From Bacteroidaceae bacterium (GTDB lineage Bacteria > Bacteroidota > Bacteroidia > Bacteroidales > Bacteroidaceae), in assembly GCA_900771425.1 (NCBI GenBank), contig CAAGNV010000060.1:1-64000 (forward strand): a DNA stretch of 64,000 nt, read 5' to 3'. Shown one piece after another: positions 41,807-50,622 of the stretch. Each line of letters begins with the position of its first letter. Position 1 is the stretch's first letter. The notes under the pieces are model-generated. The model was not told the DNA's origin. It saw only the letters and a list, made by a program, of their open reading frames with translations, and searched no databases. Made by a program: the position numbers and the translations under genes.

Positions 41807-44800
41807 ATGACAATGAAACTAACTAAACTTTATCGTTTCGCGTTTGCCATGTTGCTGGCAATATGCGGCACAGTGGCGGCACAGGCTCAGGCCCGCCGAC
41901 CAATCGATTCGAAACACCCACTGTGGCTTGTCCATGTCGATGTGTGGAACAAGGCCGATCCTCAGAAGATCATCGACCTCATCCCCGACGACATCAAGCC
42001 ATACGTGTGCCTGAACCTCTCGCTTTCGTGCCAGTACGATGTCGATCAAGGGGTCCACAAGATGCCGCAGAACGCAGTGAAGACCTACAAGTCGTGGGGT
42101 ACCGTATGTCAGGCCAACGGCATGTGGTTCACCTGCCAGCCTGCCAGTGGCGGCAAGACTCACATCCTCGACGATGACCTCGAGACCTTCGAGTACTTCT
42201 TCAAGCGCTTCCCTAACTTCCTCGGCTGGAACTATGCCGAGCAGTTCTGGGGCTTCGACGAAGGCAACAAGTATTCAAGTTCACAGCCTTCGCGCATTGC
42301 CCTGTTTGCCAAACTCGTCGAGATGTCGCACAAGTACGGTGGTTTTCTCACTGTCAGTTTCTGCGGAAACATCTGGTCGCATCCGCTCAACCCAGTCGGC
42401 ATGATGAAGCGCAACGCCAACCTGCTCAACGCCTGCAAGAAGTACCCTGAGTCCATGCTCTGGCTCTACAAATACACCACATCTTCTTGCTTCTACAACA
42501 ATGAGAGCGTCACATTCTCTCCTTTCATTTCCGGACTTGCTGCCAACTACGGTGTTCGTTACGACAACTGTGGATGGAACGGTGCGCTCGATGCCTTGCT
42601 CGGTGAGAACCACGGCAAGAAGTATCCTACGTCGGCCGGCATCGGTACGGTCATGGAGCAGACCTGCGTGAACGGTGGTGCGGTATGGGATGGTCCTGAA
42701 CTTATTTGGACAGAGGACTTTCAGAATCTTAATAACTCAACTGTCAATGGCTATACCCGTCGCAACTGGGGCACGTTCCCTGGTTTCAAGAACATCTGGA
42801 TTGACATGTTCCGCAAGATCATCAACGGCGAGATGTACATACCTACCCGTCAGGAAGTGGTCGAAAAGACTAAGATAGTAGTCATCAACGACGTGTCGTC
42901 GGGCAACGACGAGCAGAAATACGCTGCATGGGGTGACCTCTACGACGGACTCTACAAGCAGAGCGACCCATTCAACCGCGGCAACGGCCAGTGGATGGAC
43001 AACTTCTGCTACTTCAAGAAGACCGGCCGATATGCTGCAATCCCTGTTGCCATCGGACTTTACGACGACCTTGCCAAGTCTATCCCTGTCCAGGTGAAGA
43101 AATCGACTTATTCAAGCCGATGGACTACGCAGACGAAGAAAGTAACCGAATTCAACAAGTATTACCCAGAGGTAAGTACAGGTGACCTTTATGTCTCTCG
43201 CTTCAAGAATCAGCTCGTCACCTACACTCCGTTTACTTACATGAACCGCAAGAAGACTGCCTCGGCAGTGATTCCGCTCGAATACAACACCTGCGAGAGC
43301 CTTTCGCTCACCTACGGCAAACTGAGCAGCGGTTGCATCCGCGAGTATGCCGACCACATCGACTTCTACCTCAACAACTACCGTACCGACACAACTAACA
43401 TCGTGCTCGACGAAATCACCATCAGCGGCGCAACGTCCGAGCCTACATACAAGATGTCGAAGCGCGTGAACGCAACATCTGTCACCCCTACAAAGACTTG
43501 GGACGCCGAGACCGGCACATTCACCCTGAGCATTCAGCACATGGGACCTATCGACCTGACCATCAACTGTTCAGGTGCACAGACCGAGCGCAGCACCGAC
43601 CTGCTCAGCGACGAACCGCTCACACTCGACCTGCCTAAGCAGCCAGAGCCATACTGCGGCGAAGTGACCATCGAAGCCGAAGACATGGACTACAAGAGCA
43701 TAAAGAGTTGTGTGACCGACCCTTACTCATGGTATCCAAGCGTACGAGGCCATGCCGGCAACGGATTCATGGACATGGGCACCAACACGGCAGGCGCACT
43801 CTGCCACCACTTCAAGGCCCGTACCGCTGGCACTTACACCATCGCAGTGCGCTACATGTCAACAGCCAAGGCCGGCGTAATGGTCGGTGCGGTCAACAAG
43901 TCGCGCAAAGCACTGAAATTCGAAAAGACAGCAGCCAACGAATGGAAGCGTGTGACCTTCGAGGCCAACATGAAGGAGGGCGACAACGAACTCGTCATCA
44001 CCAATACCGGCGGACTCAACTGCTACATCGACAACGTGACATACTACCCTGAGGGCGTGCCGTTCGAACTTTATGCCGTCAACATCCGCCAGGCTGAACA
44101 CGGAACCGTGACTGCCGACGTCGATTCAGCAGCCGAAGGTCAACTCATCACACTCGACGTAGTGCCTGACGAGGGCTATAAACTCACGGGCTGGACACTC
44201 GTCCACGGCAATGTCAGCATATCAGCCAACAACACCTTCGCCATGCCTGACGACAACGTGACGCTCGCACCTGTATTTACCGACGTGACAGCCGTTTACG
44301 TGCTCGACTACACAGGTGTCGGCTCCGGCATGATGCCACAGGGATGGCAAGCGACACAGGAGAACAGCGAAGTCCACAGTTACCCTAACAGTTACTCAGC
44401 AGGTGCCCGCACGTTTACAGGATTCACTGGCTATCAGGGTGCTGCGCTCTATTGGCGCAACGAATTTGCAGAATACGGCCGTCAGTCAGCATACCCACTC
44501 AAACTCACAGCCGGCAAGTATCGCCTCACCTACGCGTCAGCAGCATGGAAAGGCACTCCACGCTACAAGATTCAGATACTCGACGCATCGTCGAACGTCA
44601 TTGCAGAAGGTACTTCCACACTGGCTTCGCCAAACGTAAACGGTTCGACCACAGGCAACATATCATCGGCACGCAAGTACGAACTCGAGTTCGACATCGA
44701 GTCTGACGGCAAGTACATCATCCGTTTCCAGAACACCAGTGCGACCAGCAGCGGATTCACCGAGTTCCTCATCGCCTGCTGCCAACTCAACAGCGTGCCA

Positions 44801-44953
44801 CTGGTCGATGCCATCACAGTGACCGAAGCCGATAACACGCCGGACGAAGAGGCATACTACGACATCAACGGACAGCGGCTCAACTCGCCACGACGTGGCA
44901 TCAACATCGTACGCACCGCCGACGGCCATTCACGCAAGGTGCTGTTCCGATAA
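41807..44953 (+). CDS. Secreted glycoside hydrolase family 98-like enzyme with CBM and sorting-type tail
   Basis: 1048 residues. Signal peptide to about residue 27 (AICGTVAAQAQ). About 30-400 is the GH98 catalytic region (HPLWLVHVDVWNKADPQKIIDLIP, GWNYAEQFWGFDEGN, DNCGWNGALDALLGENHG). About 625-745 is a CBM35/CBM6-like module (VTIEAEDMDYKSI, GTYTIAVRYMSTAKAG). About 750-825 is an InlB B-repeat-like segment (AEHGTVTADVDSAAEGQLITLD). Another beta domain follows, then the tail YYDINGQRLNSPRRGINIVRT. GH98 members include blood-group endo-beta-galactosidases and endo-xylanases. The other xylan enzymes here favour xylan, but the substrate is not proven. ATG 41813 (MKLTKLY) is an alternative start. 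Confidence 0.8.
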   Translation: MTMKLTKLYRFAFAMLLAICGTVAAQAQARRPIDSKHPLWLVHVDVWNKADPQKIIDLIPDDIKPYVCLNLSLSCQYDVDQGVHKMPQNAVKTYKSWGTVCQANGMWFTCQPASGGKTHILDDDLETFEYFFKRFPNFLGWNYAEQFWGFDEGNKYSSSQPSRIALFAKLVEMSHKYGGFLTVSFCGNIWSHPLNPVGMMKRNANLLNACKKYPESMLWLYKYTTSSCFYNNESVTFSPFISGLAANYGVRYDNCGWNGALDALLGENHGKKYPTSAGIGTVMEQTCVNGGAVWDGPELIWTEDFQNLNNSTVNGYTRRNWGTFPGFKNIWIDMFRKIINGEMYIPTRQEVVEKTKIVVINDVSSGNDEQKYAAWGDLYDGLYKQSDPFNRGNGQWMDNFCYFKKTGRYAAIPVAIGLYDDLAKSIPVQVKKSTYSSRWTTQTKKVTEFNKYYPEVSTGDLYVSRFKNQLVTYTPFTYMNRKKTASAVIPLEYNTCESLSLTYGKLSSGCIREYADHIDFYLNNYRTDTTNIVLDEITISGATSEPTYKMSKRVNATSVTPTKTWDAETGTFTLSIQHMGPIDLTINCSGAQTERSTDLLSDEPLTLDLPKQPEPYCGEVTIEAEDMDYKSIKSCVTDPYSWYPSVRGHAGNGFMDMGTNTAGALCHHFKARTAGTYTIAVRYMSTAKAGVMVGAVNKSRKALKFEKTAANEWKRVTFEANMKEGDNELVITNTGGLNCYIDNVTYYPEGVPFELYAVNIRQAEHGTVTADVDSAAEGQLITLDVVPDEGYKLTGWTLVHGNVSISANNTFAMPDDNVTLAPVFTDVTAVYVLDYTGVGSGMMPQGWQATQENSEVHSYPNSYSAGARTFTGFTGYQGAALYWRNEFAEYGRQSAYPLKLTAGKYRLTYASAAWKGTPRYKIQILDASSNVIAEGTSTLASPNVNGSTTGNISSARKYELEFDIESDGKYIIRFQNTSATSSGFTEFLIACCQLNSVPLVDAITVTEADNTPDEEAYYDINGQRLNSPRRGINIVRTADGHSRKVLFR

Positions 44954-44983
44954 TTTACACCGACTGCCATCAGGCAAACAAGC

Positions 44984-45032
44984 AAGAAGTGTTAAAATTT
45001 AGCATAACAAGTGTTAAATTTTAACACTTCTT
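44984..45032 (+). terminator. GH98 gene terminator
   Basis: A 17-bp perfect inverted repeat: 44984-45000 starts AAGAAGTGTTAAAA and 45016-45032 is its complement. It is followed by GTTTCTTA and lies about 30 bp past the stop. Confidence 0.8.
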
Positions 45033-45068
45033 GTTTCTTATAGAACACGCAGCCATATCCACCCGTCT

Positions 45069-45144
45069 GAAGATTTGGTTCTTCAAGCCCGAAGATTTGG
45101 TTCTTCGGGCGATAAGATTTGGTTCTTCAGCCCATAAGAACCAG
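45069..45144. repeat. 22-bp palindromic repeat array C (3.5 units)
   Basis: Units start at 45069, 45091 and 45113 with a partial copy at 45135. Each carries GAAGA-TTTGGT-TCTTC (TAAGA in the third). Around the second unit the stem extends to GCCCGAAGA/TCTTCGGGC, 9 bp. The period equals that of arrays A and B although the sequence is different. Confidence 0.85.
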
Positions 45145-45456
45145 TTGCGTTTTTGACCACATACAACTCCCTGAATATCAAGACCAGCCCGATTCGGTCA
45201 TCGCAGATAGGCTGAAGTTAACAAAATCGCAACTTCAAATCACGGAGTTATCAATTTGTGAAGTACGGTTTTTATGGCATCGCCCTCTCATATTTCCTTA
45301 CGGCAACCATAAACTTACAGCAAACGGTCGCAAGACATCACCGGAAATTCACATCCAATGCACGGCAATTACCGCCAAGCAAAGCGAAAATCAAATCCGT
45401 TTTGCCTCACAGAGCGATTTTGTCGATATTCGTGCTTTCGTTTCATTAATTATTCT

Positions 45457-45464
45457 TAACTTTG
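45457..45464 (+). promoter_or_regulatory. -7 box of mnmG
   Basis: TAACTTTG followed by CAATC, 103 bp before the mnmG start. Confidence 0.65.
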
Positions 45465-45566
45465 CAATCGGAAAAGAACGGCATAGCCGTTAATGACCAA
45501 AACGAAGGAACGGAAGGCCATGACAGTCAGCATGGTATTCACTCCAAAACCATAATTTACAATTAG

Positions 45567-47438
45567 ATGATACAATTATACGATGTGATAGTCGTCGGCG
45601 CAGGTCATGCCGGATGCGAAGCCGCTTCGGCTGCAGCACGAATGGGAGCCAAGACCTGTCTGGTGACGATGGACATGAACAAGATAGCGCAGATGTCGTG
45701 CAACCCGGCCGTCGGCGGAATAGCCAAGGGCCAGATTGTGCGCGAGATAGATGCACTGGGCGGCATGATGGGAGTCGTGACCGACCGCTGCGCCATCCAG
45801 TTCCGCATGCTCAACCTGTCGAAAGGACCTGCGGTATGGAGTCCACGCGCACAGTGCGACCGTCAGAAGTTCATCTGGACATGGCGCGAGATACTCGAAA
45901 ACACCCCTAACCTCAGCATCTGGCAAGATCAGGTCTGCGAACTGCTCACCAAAGACGGCAAGACCGTAGGCGTGAAGACCATCTGGGGAGCCGAACTCCA
46001 CGCATCATGCGTCATCATCACTGCCGGCACATTCCTCAACGGACTGATGCACATAGGGCGTCAGATGGTCGAAGGAGGCCGAATAGCCGAACCGGCAGCC
46101 AAGGAACTGACCGAATCCATCACACGGCACGGCATCCGATGTGGAAGGATGAAGACCGGAACACCGGTGCGAATAGACAAGCGCACAGTCGATTTCTCGC
46201 TTGCCGAGCGTCAGGACGGCGACGACACGTTCCACCGATTCTCGTTCATGAGCGAGCCACGCAGGCTACAGCAACTGCCGTGCTGGATGTTCAAGACCAA
46301 CAAGGAAGTACACGACATACTCATCAGCGGACTTGCCGACTCACCGCTATACAACGGTCAGATCCAATCGATTGGACCACGCTACTGCCCAAGCATCGAG
46401 ACAAAGCTCCATACGTTCCCCGACAAGGACGAGCATCAGCTCTTCCTCGAGCCCGAGGGCGAAACCACCAACGAGATGTACCTCAACGGATTCTCGTCGT
46501 CGCTGCCGATGGACATTCAGATTGAAGCACTGCGCCACATCCCAGCACTGCGTAACATGCAAGTCTATCGACCAGGCTATGCCATCGAGTACGACTACTT
46601 CGACCCGACACAACTCAACCACTCACTCGAGTCGAAAATCGTCGAAGGACTCTTCTTTGCCGGACAGGTCAACGGCACCACAGGCTATGAGGAAGCAGCC
46701 GGACAGGGACTCATGGCAGGACTCAACGCAGCACTGAAGTGCCAGGGCAAGTCACCGCTCGTACTCCGACGCAACGAAGCATACATCGGCGTACTCATCG
46801 ACGACCTCGTGACGAAAGGAGTTGACGAGCCATACCGCATGTTCACATCACGCGCCGAATACCGAGTACTGCTGCGACAGGACGATGCCGACATGCGACT
46901 CACCGAAAAGTCATACCGGCTGGGACTCGCATCGACCGAACGCTACAATTACATGGTCAAAAAACGCGATGAAATCGACCATTTCATTCAATTTGCCGAT
47001 AATTTCTCAATCAAGGCAGCACTCATCAATACTGCACTCGAACAGATAGGAACCACGCCGCTCGAACGTGGATGCCGACTCGCCGACCTCATCGGACGGC
47101 CACAGGTCACCATCAAGAACCTCATGCCACACATCACTGCATTACGCACAGAAGTGGAACGGATCACCGACCGTCAGGACGAGATAATCGAGGCAGCCGA
47201 AATACGAATCAAGTACAAGGGATACATCGAACGCGAGCAACAGGCAGCCGACAAGATGCTCCGACTCGAGAACATACGCATCAAGGACCGTTTCGACTAC
47301 GCCAAGATAGACCAGATAACCATCGAGGCACGGCAGAAACTGGCGCGCATCAACCCCGAGACCCTTGCCCAGGCAAGCCGCATACCGGGAGTGTCACCGT
47401 GCGACATCAGCGTCCTCCTCGTCCTCATGGGCCGCTAA
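45567..47438 (+). CDS. mnmG: tRNA uridine-5-carboxymethylaminomethyl synthesis enzyme MnmG
   Basis: A 623-residue FAD protein that, with MnmE, modifies the wobble uridine of several tRNAs. The FAD-binding Rossmann motif is VVGAGHAGCEAASAAARMG at the N-terminus. The family signatures CNPAVGGIAKGQIVREIDALGG and GRMKTGTPVRID are present. The C-terminal helical domain ends with the conserved ASRIPGVSPCDISVLLVLMGR. First gene of a probable mnmG-apt-uvrC-dtd-deoC transcript. Confidence 0.97.
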   Translation: MIQLYDVIVVGAGHAGCEAASAAARMGAKTCLVTMDMNKIAQMSCNPAVGGIAKGQIVREIDALGGMMGVVTDRCAIQFRMLNLSKGPAVWSPRAQCDRQKFIWTWREILENTPNLSIWQDQVCELLTKDGKTVGVKTIWGAELHASCVIITAGTFLNGLMHIGRQMVEGGRIAEPAAKELTESITRHGIRCGRMKTGTPVRIDKRTVDFSLAERQDGDDTFHRFSFMSEPRRLQQLPCWMFKTNKEVHDILISGLADSPLYNGQIQSIGPRYCPSIETKLHTFPDKDEHQLFLEPEGETTNEMYLNGFSSSLPMDIQIEALRHIPALRNMQVYRPGYAIEYDYFDPTQLNHSLESKIVEGLFFAGQVNGTTGYEEAAGQGLMAGLNAALKCQGKSPLVLRRNEAYIGVLIDDLVTKGVDEPYRMFTSRAEYRVLLRQDDADMRLTEKSYRLGLASTERYNYMVKKRDEIDHFIQFADNFSIKAALINTALEQIGTTPLERGCRLADLIGRPQVTIKNLMPHITALRTEVERITDRQDEIIEAAEIRIKYKGYIEREQQAADKMLRLENIRIKDRFDYAKIDQITIEARQKLARINPETLAQASRIPGVSPCDISVLLVLMGR

Positions 47439-47474
47439 CGCCCGCCCCTCCGCTCATCAGGCCTCTCCGCCCCC

Positions 47475-47650
47475 GTTCATCCGGCCTTTCCCGGATGCCC
47501 CATCCACTCCCATCCAGCCCCCGTTCATCCGGCCTCTCCCGGATGCCCCATCCACTCCCATCCAGCCACCGTTCATCCGGCTTTTCCCGGATGCCCAACC
47601 ACTCCCATCCAGCCACCGTTCATCCGGCTTTTCCCGGATGCCCCATCCGC
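47475..47650. repeat. 48-bp repeat array G with strong hairpins (4 copies)
   Basis: Copies start at 47475, 47523, 47571 and 47618. Each contains a CATCCGG-n6-CCGGATG hairpin. The intervening sequence is pyrimidine-rich (CCATCCACTCCCATCCAGCC). The array fills the gap between mnmG and apt and is very C-rich on this strand. A degenerate fifth copy (TCATCAGGCC) precedes it near 47455. Confidence 0.9.
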
Positions 47651-47668
47651 AAACAAATCACAGACAAT

Positions 47669-48199
47669 ATGAACAACCCTTATCTTTTGGAACATCTGCG
47701 TTCAATACCAGATTTCCCACAGCCAGGAATCAATTTCCGCGACGTAACAACCCTCTTCAAAGACCCTGATTGCCTCCGCATCATGGAAGAAGAGATGTAT
47801 GAACTCTACAAGGACAAAGGCATCACGAAAGTCGTAGGCATCGAAAGCCGCGGCTTCATCATGGGCGCCATACTCGCACAGCGACTCGGTGCCGGACTCG
47901 TCATGTGCCGCAAGCCAGGCAAACTGCCTGCTGAAACCATCAGCCAGACATTCACCAAGGAATACGGAACCGACACCATCGAAATCCACAAGGACTCAAT
48001 CACCGAGGACGACGTAGTGCTTATCCACGACGACCTGCTCGCTACGGGCGGCACCATCAAGGCTGCATGGGACCTCGTGCGCAAGTTCAACCCCAAGAAG
48101 TGCTTCATGAACTTCATCATCGAAATCCGCGACGAAGGTCTGCATGGCCGCGAGTTCATCGGCAACGACATCGAGGTGACGGCACTCATCCGTGTGTAG
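47669..48199 (+). CDS. apt: Adenine phosphoribosyltransferase
   Basis: A 176-residue purine-salvage enzyme making AMP from adenine and PRPP. The PRPP-binding motif is VVLIHDDLLATGGTIKAA (about residues 113-130), and the upstream segment GIESRGFIMGAILAQRLGAG is typical. The start at 47669 (MNNPYLLEHLRSIPDFPQPG) matches known Apt N-termini. In-frame sequence further upstream is translated repeat and mnmG out of frame, so it is excluded. Confidence 0.96.
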   Translation: MNNPYLLEHLRSIPDFPQPGINFRDVTTLFKDPDCLRIMEEEMYELYKDKGITKVVGIESRGFIMGAILAQRLGAGLVMCRKPGKLPAETISQTFTKEYGTDTIEIHKDSITEDDVVLIHDDLLATGGTIKAAWDLVRKFNPKKCFMNFIIEIRDEGLHGREFIGNDIEVTALIRV

Positions 48200-48259
48200 C
48201 CACTCGACTACATTCCGACACATTCAGTTGATAACAACCAACAAACCAATACGCTGCTG

Positions 48260-50077
48260 ATGTCTGACCGCCTTGACTATCTCAAGAACATAGTGCTCAA
48301 CCTACCCGAGAGTCCTGGATGCTACCAATACTTCGACAAGGAAGGTACGATAATCTATGTGGGCAAGGCAAAGAACCTGAAACGCCGCGTCAGTTCGTAC
48401 TTCATGAAGAACCAGACGACACGCAAGACCCAGATTCTCGTCAGCAAGATTGAAGACATACAATATGTGGTAGTGCCGACCGACGAGGACGCACTCTTGC
48501 TTGAGAACAACCTCATCAAGAAGTACAAGCCACGCTACAACATACTGCTGAAGGACGACAAGACCTACCCTTCGGTATGTGTCACCAACGAGCCGTTCCC
48601 ACGCGTGTTCAAGACCCGCAAGATATTTCCGGGCACCGGCACATACTACGGTCCGTTCTCGCATGCCGCCACCCTCAACAACATGCTCGAACTGATCAAC
48701 CGCCTCTACCCCATGCGGCGGTGCCGACATCAGATGACCGAGCAGATGATACGCGACGGCAAGTTCCGCACATGCCTCGAATATCACATCAAGAACTGCA
48801 AGGCACCGTGTACCGGACTGCAGAGCCGTGAGGAATACCTGCGCGACGTGGCAGAGGTGAAGGAAATACTCAGCGGCAACACACGCATAGTCTGCCAGAA
48901 ACTCATGGCACAGATGCAGGCACTGGCAGCCGAGATGAAGTTTGAAGAGGCCGAGGTCATCAAGCACAAGTACCTCCTGGCGATGGAGTTCTGCGAGAAG
49001 AGCGAAGTCATAGCCGACCATCACCAGAACATTGACGTGTTCTCGATAGCCGACGACGAAAAGTCGGCATTCATCAACTACCTGCACGTCACCAACGGAT
49101 GCATCAATCAGGCATTTACCTTCGAGTATGCGAAGCGGACCGAAGAGTCGGCAGAGGACATGCTGGCACTCGGTATCGTCGAGATGCGCGAACGATTCCA
49201 TAGTCAGTCGAAGGAGATAGTGATACCGATACCCATCGACATAGCACTCGACGGCATCACCGTCACAGTGCCACAGCGAGGCGACAAGCGCCACCTGCTT
49301 GAACTCTCACAGGCCAATGTCCGCCAGTACAAGTTCGACAAGGCAAAGCAGGCAGAGCGCCTCAACCCCGAACAACGTGCCACCAACCTGATGCGCGAAC
49401 TGCAGAAGAAACTCAGCCTGCCATCGCTGCCGATGCACATCGAATGCTTCGACAACTCAAACATACAGGGTGCTGATGCCGTGGCAGCATGCGTCGTCTT
49501 CCGTCAGGCAAAACCAGCGAAGAAAGACTACCGCCACTACATCATCAAGACCGTAGAAGGTCCCGACGACTATGCCTCGATGGCCGAAGTCGTATCGCGG
49601 CGATACCGCGAGCCCGACAGTCTGCCGTCACTCATCATTGCCGACGGAGGCAAGGGACAGATGGAAATCATACGCCACGTCGTGGTTGACGAACTGCACC
49701 TCGACATCCCGATAGCCGGACTGGCAAAAGACGGCAAGCACCGCACCTCGGAACTCCTGACTTATCAGGACGGACACATCGTCACCGTAGGCATAGAGCA
49801 GACCAGTCCGCTCTTCCAGTTCCTCACACGAATACAGGATGAAGTACACCGGTTTGCCATCACATTCCACCGCAACAAACGCAGCAAACGACAGAATGCC
49901 AGCGAACTGGACAACATAAAAGGCATAGGCGAAGCCACAAAGACCGCACTGCTCAAGCACTTCAAGAGCGTGAAACGCGTGAAAGAAGCATCGTTCGACG
50001 AACTGGTTGCAGTTGTCGGAGTGGCAAAGGCAAAATTGATACAGAAAGAATATGAGAGCAGTAATACAACGAGTTAG
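48260..50077 (+). CDS. uvrC: Excinuclease ABC subunit C
   Basis: A 605-residue dual-incision nuclease subunit of nucleotide excision repair. The GIY-YIG nuclease domain is at the N-terminus (GCYQYFDKEGTIIYVGKAKNLKRRVSSYF). A UVR motif lies around residue 210-245. The RNase H-like C-terminal nuclease contains ECFDNSNIQGADAVAACVVF and IADGGKGQ. Tandem helix-hairpin-helix motifs finish the protein (LDNIKGIGEATKTALLKHFKSV). The dtd start overlaps its last 26 bp. Confidence 0.96.
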   Translation: MSDRLDYLKNIVLNLPESPGCYQYFDKEGTIIYVGKAKNLKRRVSSYFMKNQTTRKTQILVSKIEDIQYVVVPTDEDALLLENNLIKKYKPRYNILLKDDKTYPSVCVTNEPFPRVFKTRKIFPGTGTYYGPFSHAATLNNMLELINRLYPMRRCRHQMTEQMIRDGKFRTCLEYHIKNCKAPCTGLQSREEYLRDVAEVKEILSGNTRIVCQKLMAQMQALAAEMKFEEAEVIKHKYLLAMEFCEKSEVIADHHQNIDVFSIADDEKSAFINYLHVTNGCINQAFTFEYAKRTEESAEDMLALGIVEMRERFHSQSKEIVIPIPIDIALDGITVTVPQRGDKRHLLELSQANVRQYKFDKAKQAERLNPEQRATNLMRELQKKLSLPSLPMHIECFDNSNIQGADAVAACVVFRQAKPAKKDYRHYIIKTVEGPDDYASMAEVVSRRYREPDSLPSLIIADGGKGQMEIIRHVVVDELHLDIPIAGLAKDGKHRTSELLTYQDGHIVTVGIEQTSPLFQFLTRIQDEVHRFAITFHRNKRSKRQNASELDNIKGIGEATKTALLKHFKSVKRVKEASFDELVAVVGVAKAKLIQKEYESSNTTS

Positions 50078-50504
50078 TCAGGCTTCAGTCACCATAGACG
50101 GCGAAGTAAAGGCAGAGATAGGTCATGGGTACATGATACTGCTCGGCTGCGAGAATGCCGACACAGCCGAAGACATTGAGTGGCTGAGCAAGAAGATAGT
50201 GAACCTGAGAGTCATGGACGACGACCAGGGCGTGATGAACCGCTCGATACTCGACAGCGGAGGCGACATACTGCTGGTCAGCCAGTTCACCCTATGGGCA
50301 TCATACAAGAAAGGCAACCGGCCAAGTTACCTCCGTGCAGGCAGCCACGACATCACCATCCCACTCTACAACCAGATGTGCCGGCAACTCTCTGCCGACC
50401 TCGGTAAACCTATACACACAGGCGAGTTCGGTGCCGACATGAAGGTGGCACTCGTCAACGACGGACCTGTCACGATATGTATGGACACGAAGAACAGGGA
50501 ATAG
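50052..50504 (+). CDS. dtd: D-aminoacyl-tRNA deacylase
   Basis: A 150-residue editing enzyme that removes D-amino acids from tRNA. It starts MRAVIQRVSQASVTIDGE. The catalytic-site motifs are LLVSQFTLWASYKKGNRPSY and ALVNDGPVTICMDT (usual form NxGPVT). It overlaps uvrC by 26 bp. Confidence 0.95.
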   Translation: MRAVIQRVSQASVTIDGEVKAEIGHGYMILLGCENADTAEDIEWLSKKIVNLRVMDDDQGVMNRSILDSGGDILLVSQFTLWASYKKGNRPSYLRAGSHDITIPLYNQMCRQLSADLGKPIHTGEFGADMKVALVNDGPVTICMDTKNRE

Positions 50505-50582
50505 ATTAGAGCTTAAAGATTAAAGCTTAGAGATTAAAGCTTAGAGATTAGAGCTTAGAGTAGAGAGATTAGAGTAGAGAAT
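50505..50582. repeat. 14-bp tandem repeat between dtd and deoC
   Basis: Four contiguous 14-bp units start at 50505, 50519, 50533 and 50547, of the form ATTAAAGCTTAGAG. Shorter degenerate pieces (ATTAGAGTAGAG) run to about 50580. Each unit holds the palindrome TAAGCTTA-like core (AAGCTT). Confidence 0.85.
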
Positions 50583-50622
50583 ATTGACAAAATTTTAACT
50601 TTTAATTTTTAATTTACATATT

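Larger units (their letters stand above)
44954..45566. other. 613-bp intergenic region before mnmG
   Basis: Contains a terminator (44984-45032), palindromic array C (45069-45144) and the mnmG promoter (45457-45464). 45145-45450 shows nothing recognisable. An open frame at 45119-45493 starts inside the repeats, runs through the promoter and has no family features. Confidence 0.6.

Noticed and set aside
45119..45493. 124-residue open frame upstream of mnmG
   Set aside because: It starts in array C, runs through the mnmG promoter and matches no family seen.
47072..47668. Long N-terminal extension of Apt
   Set aside because: It overlaps mnmG out of frame and then translates the 48-bp repeat. 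Apt proteins start at the ATG at 47669.
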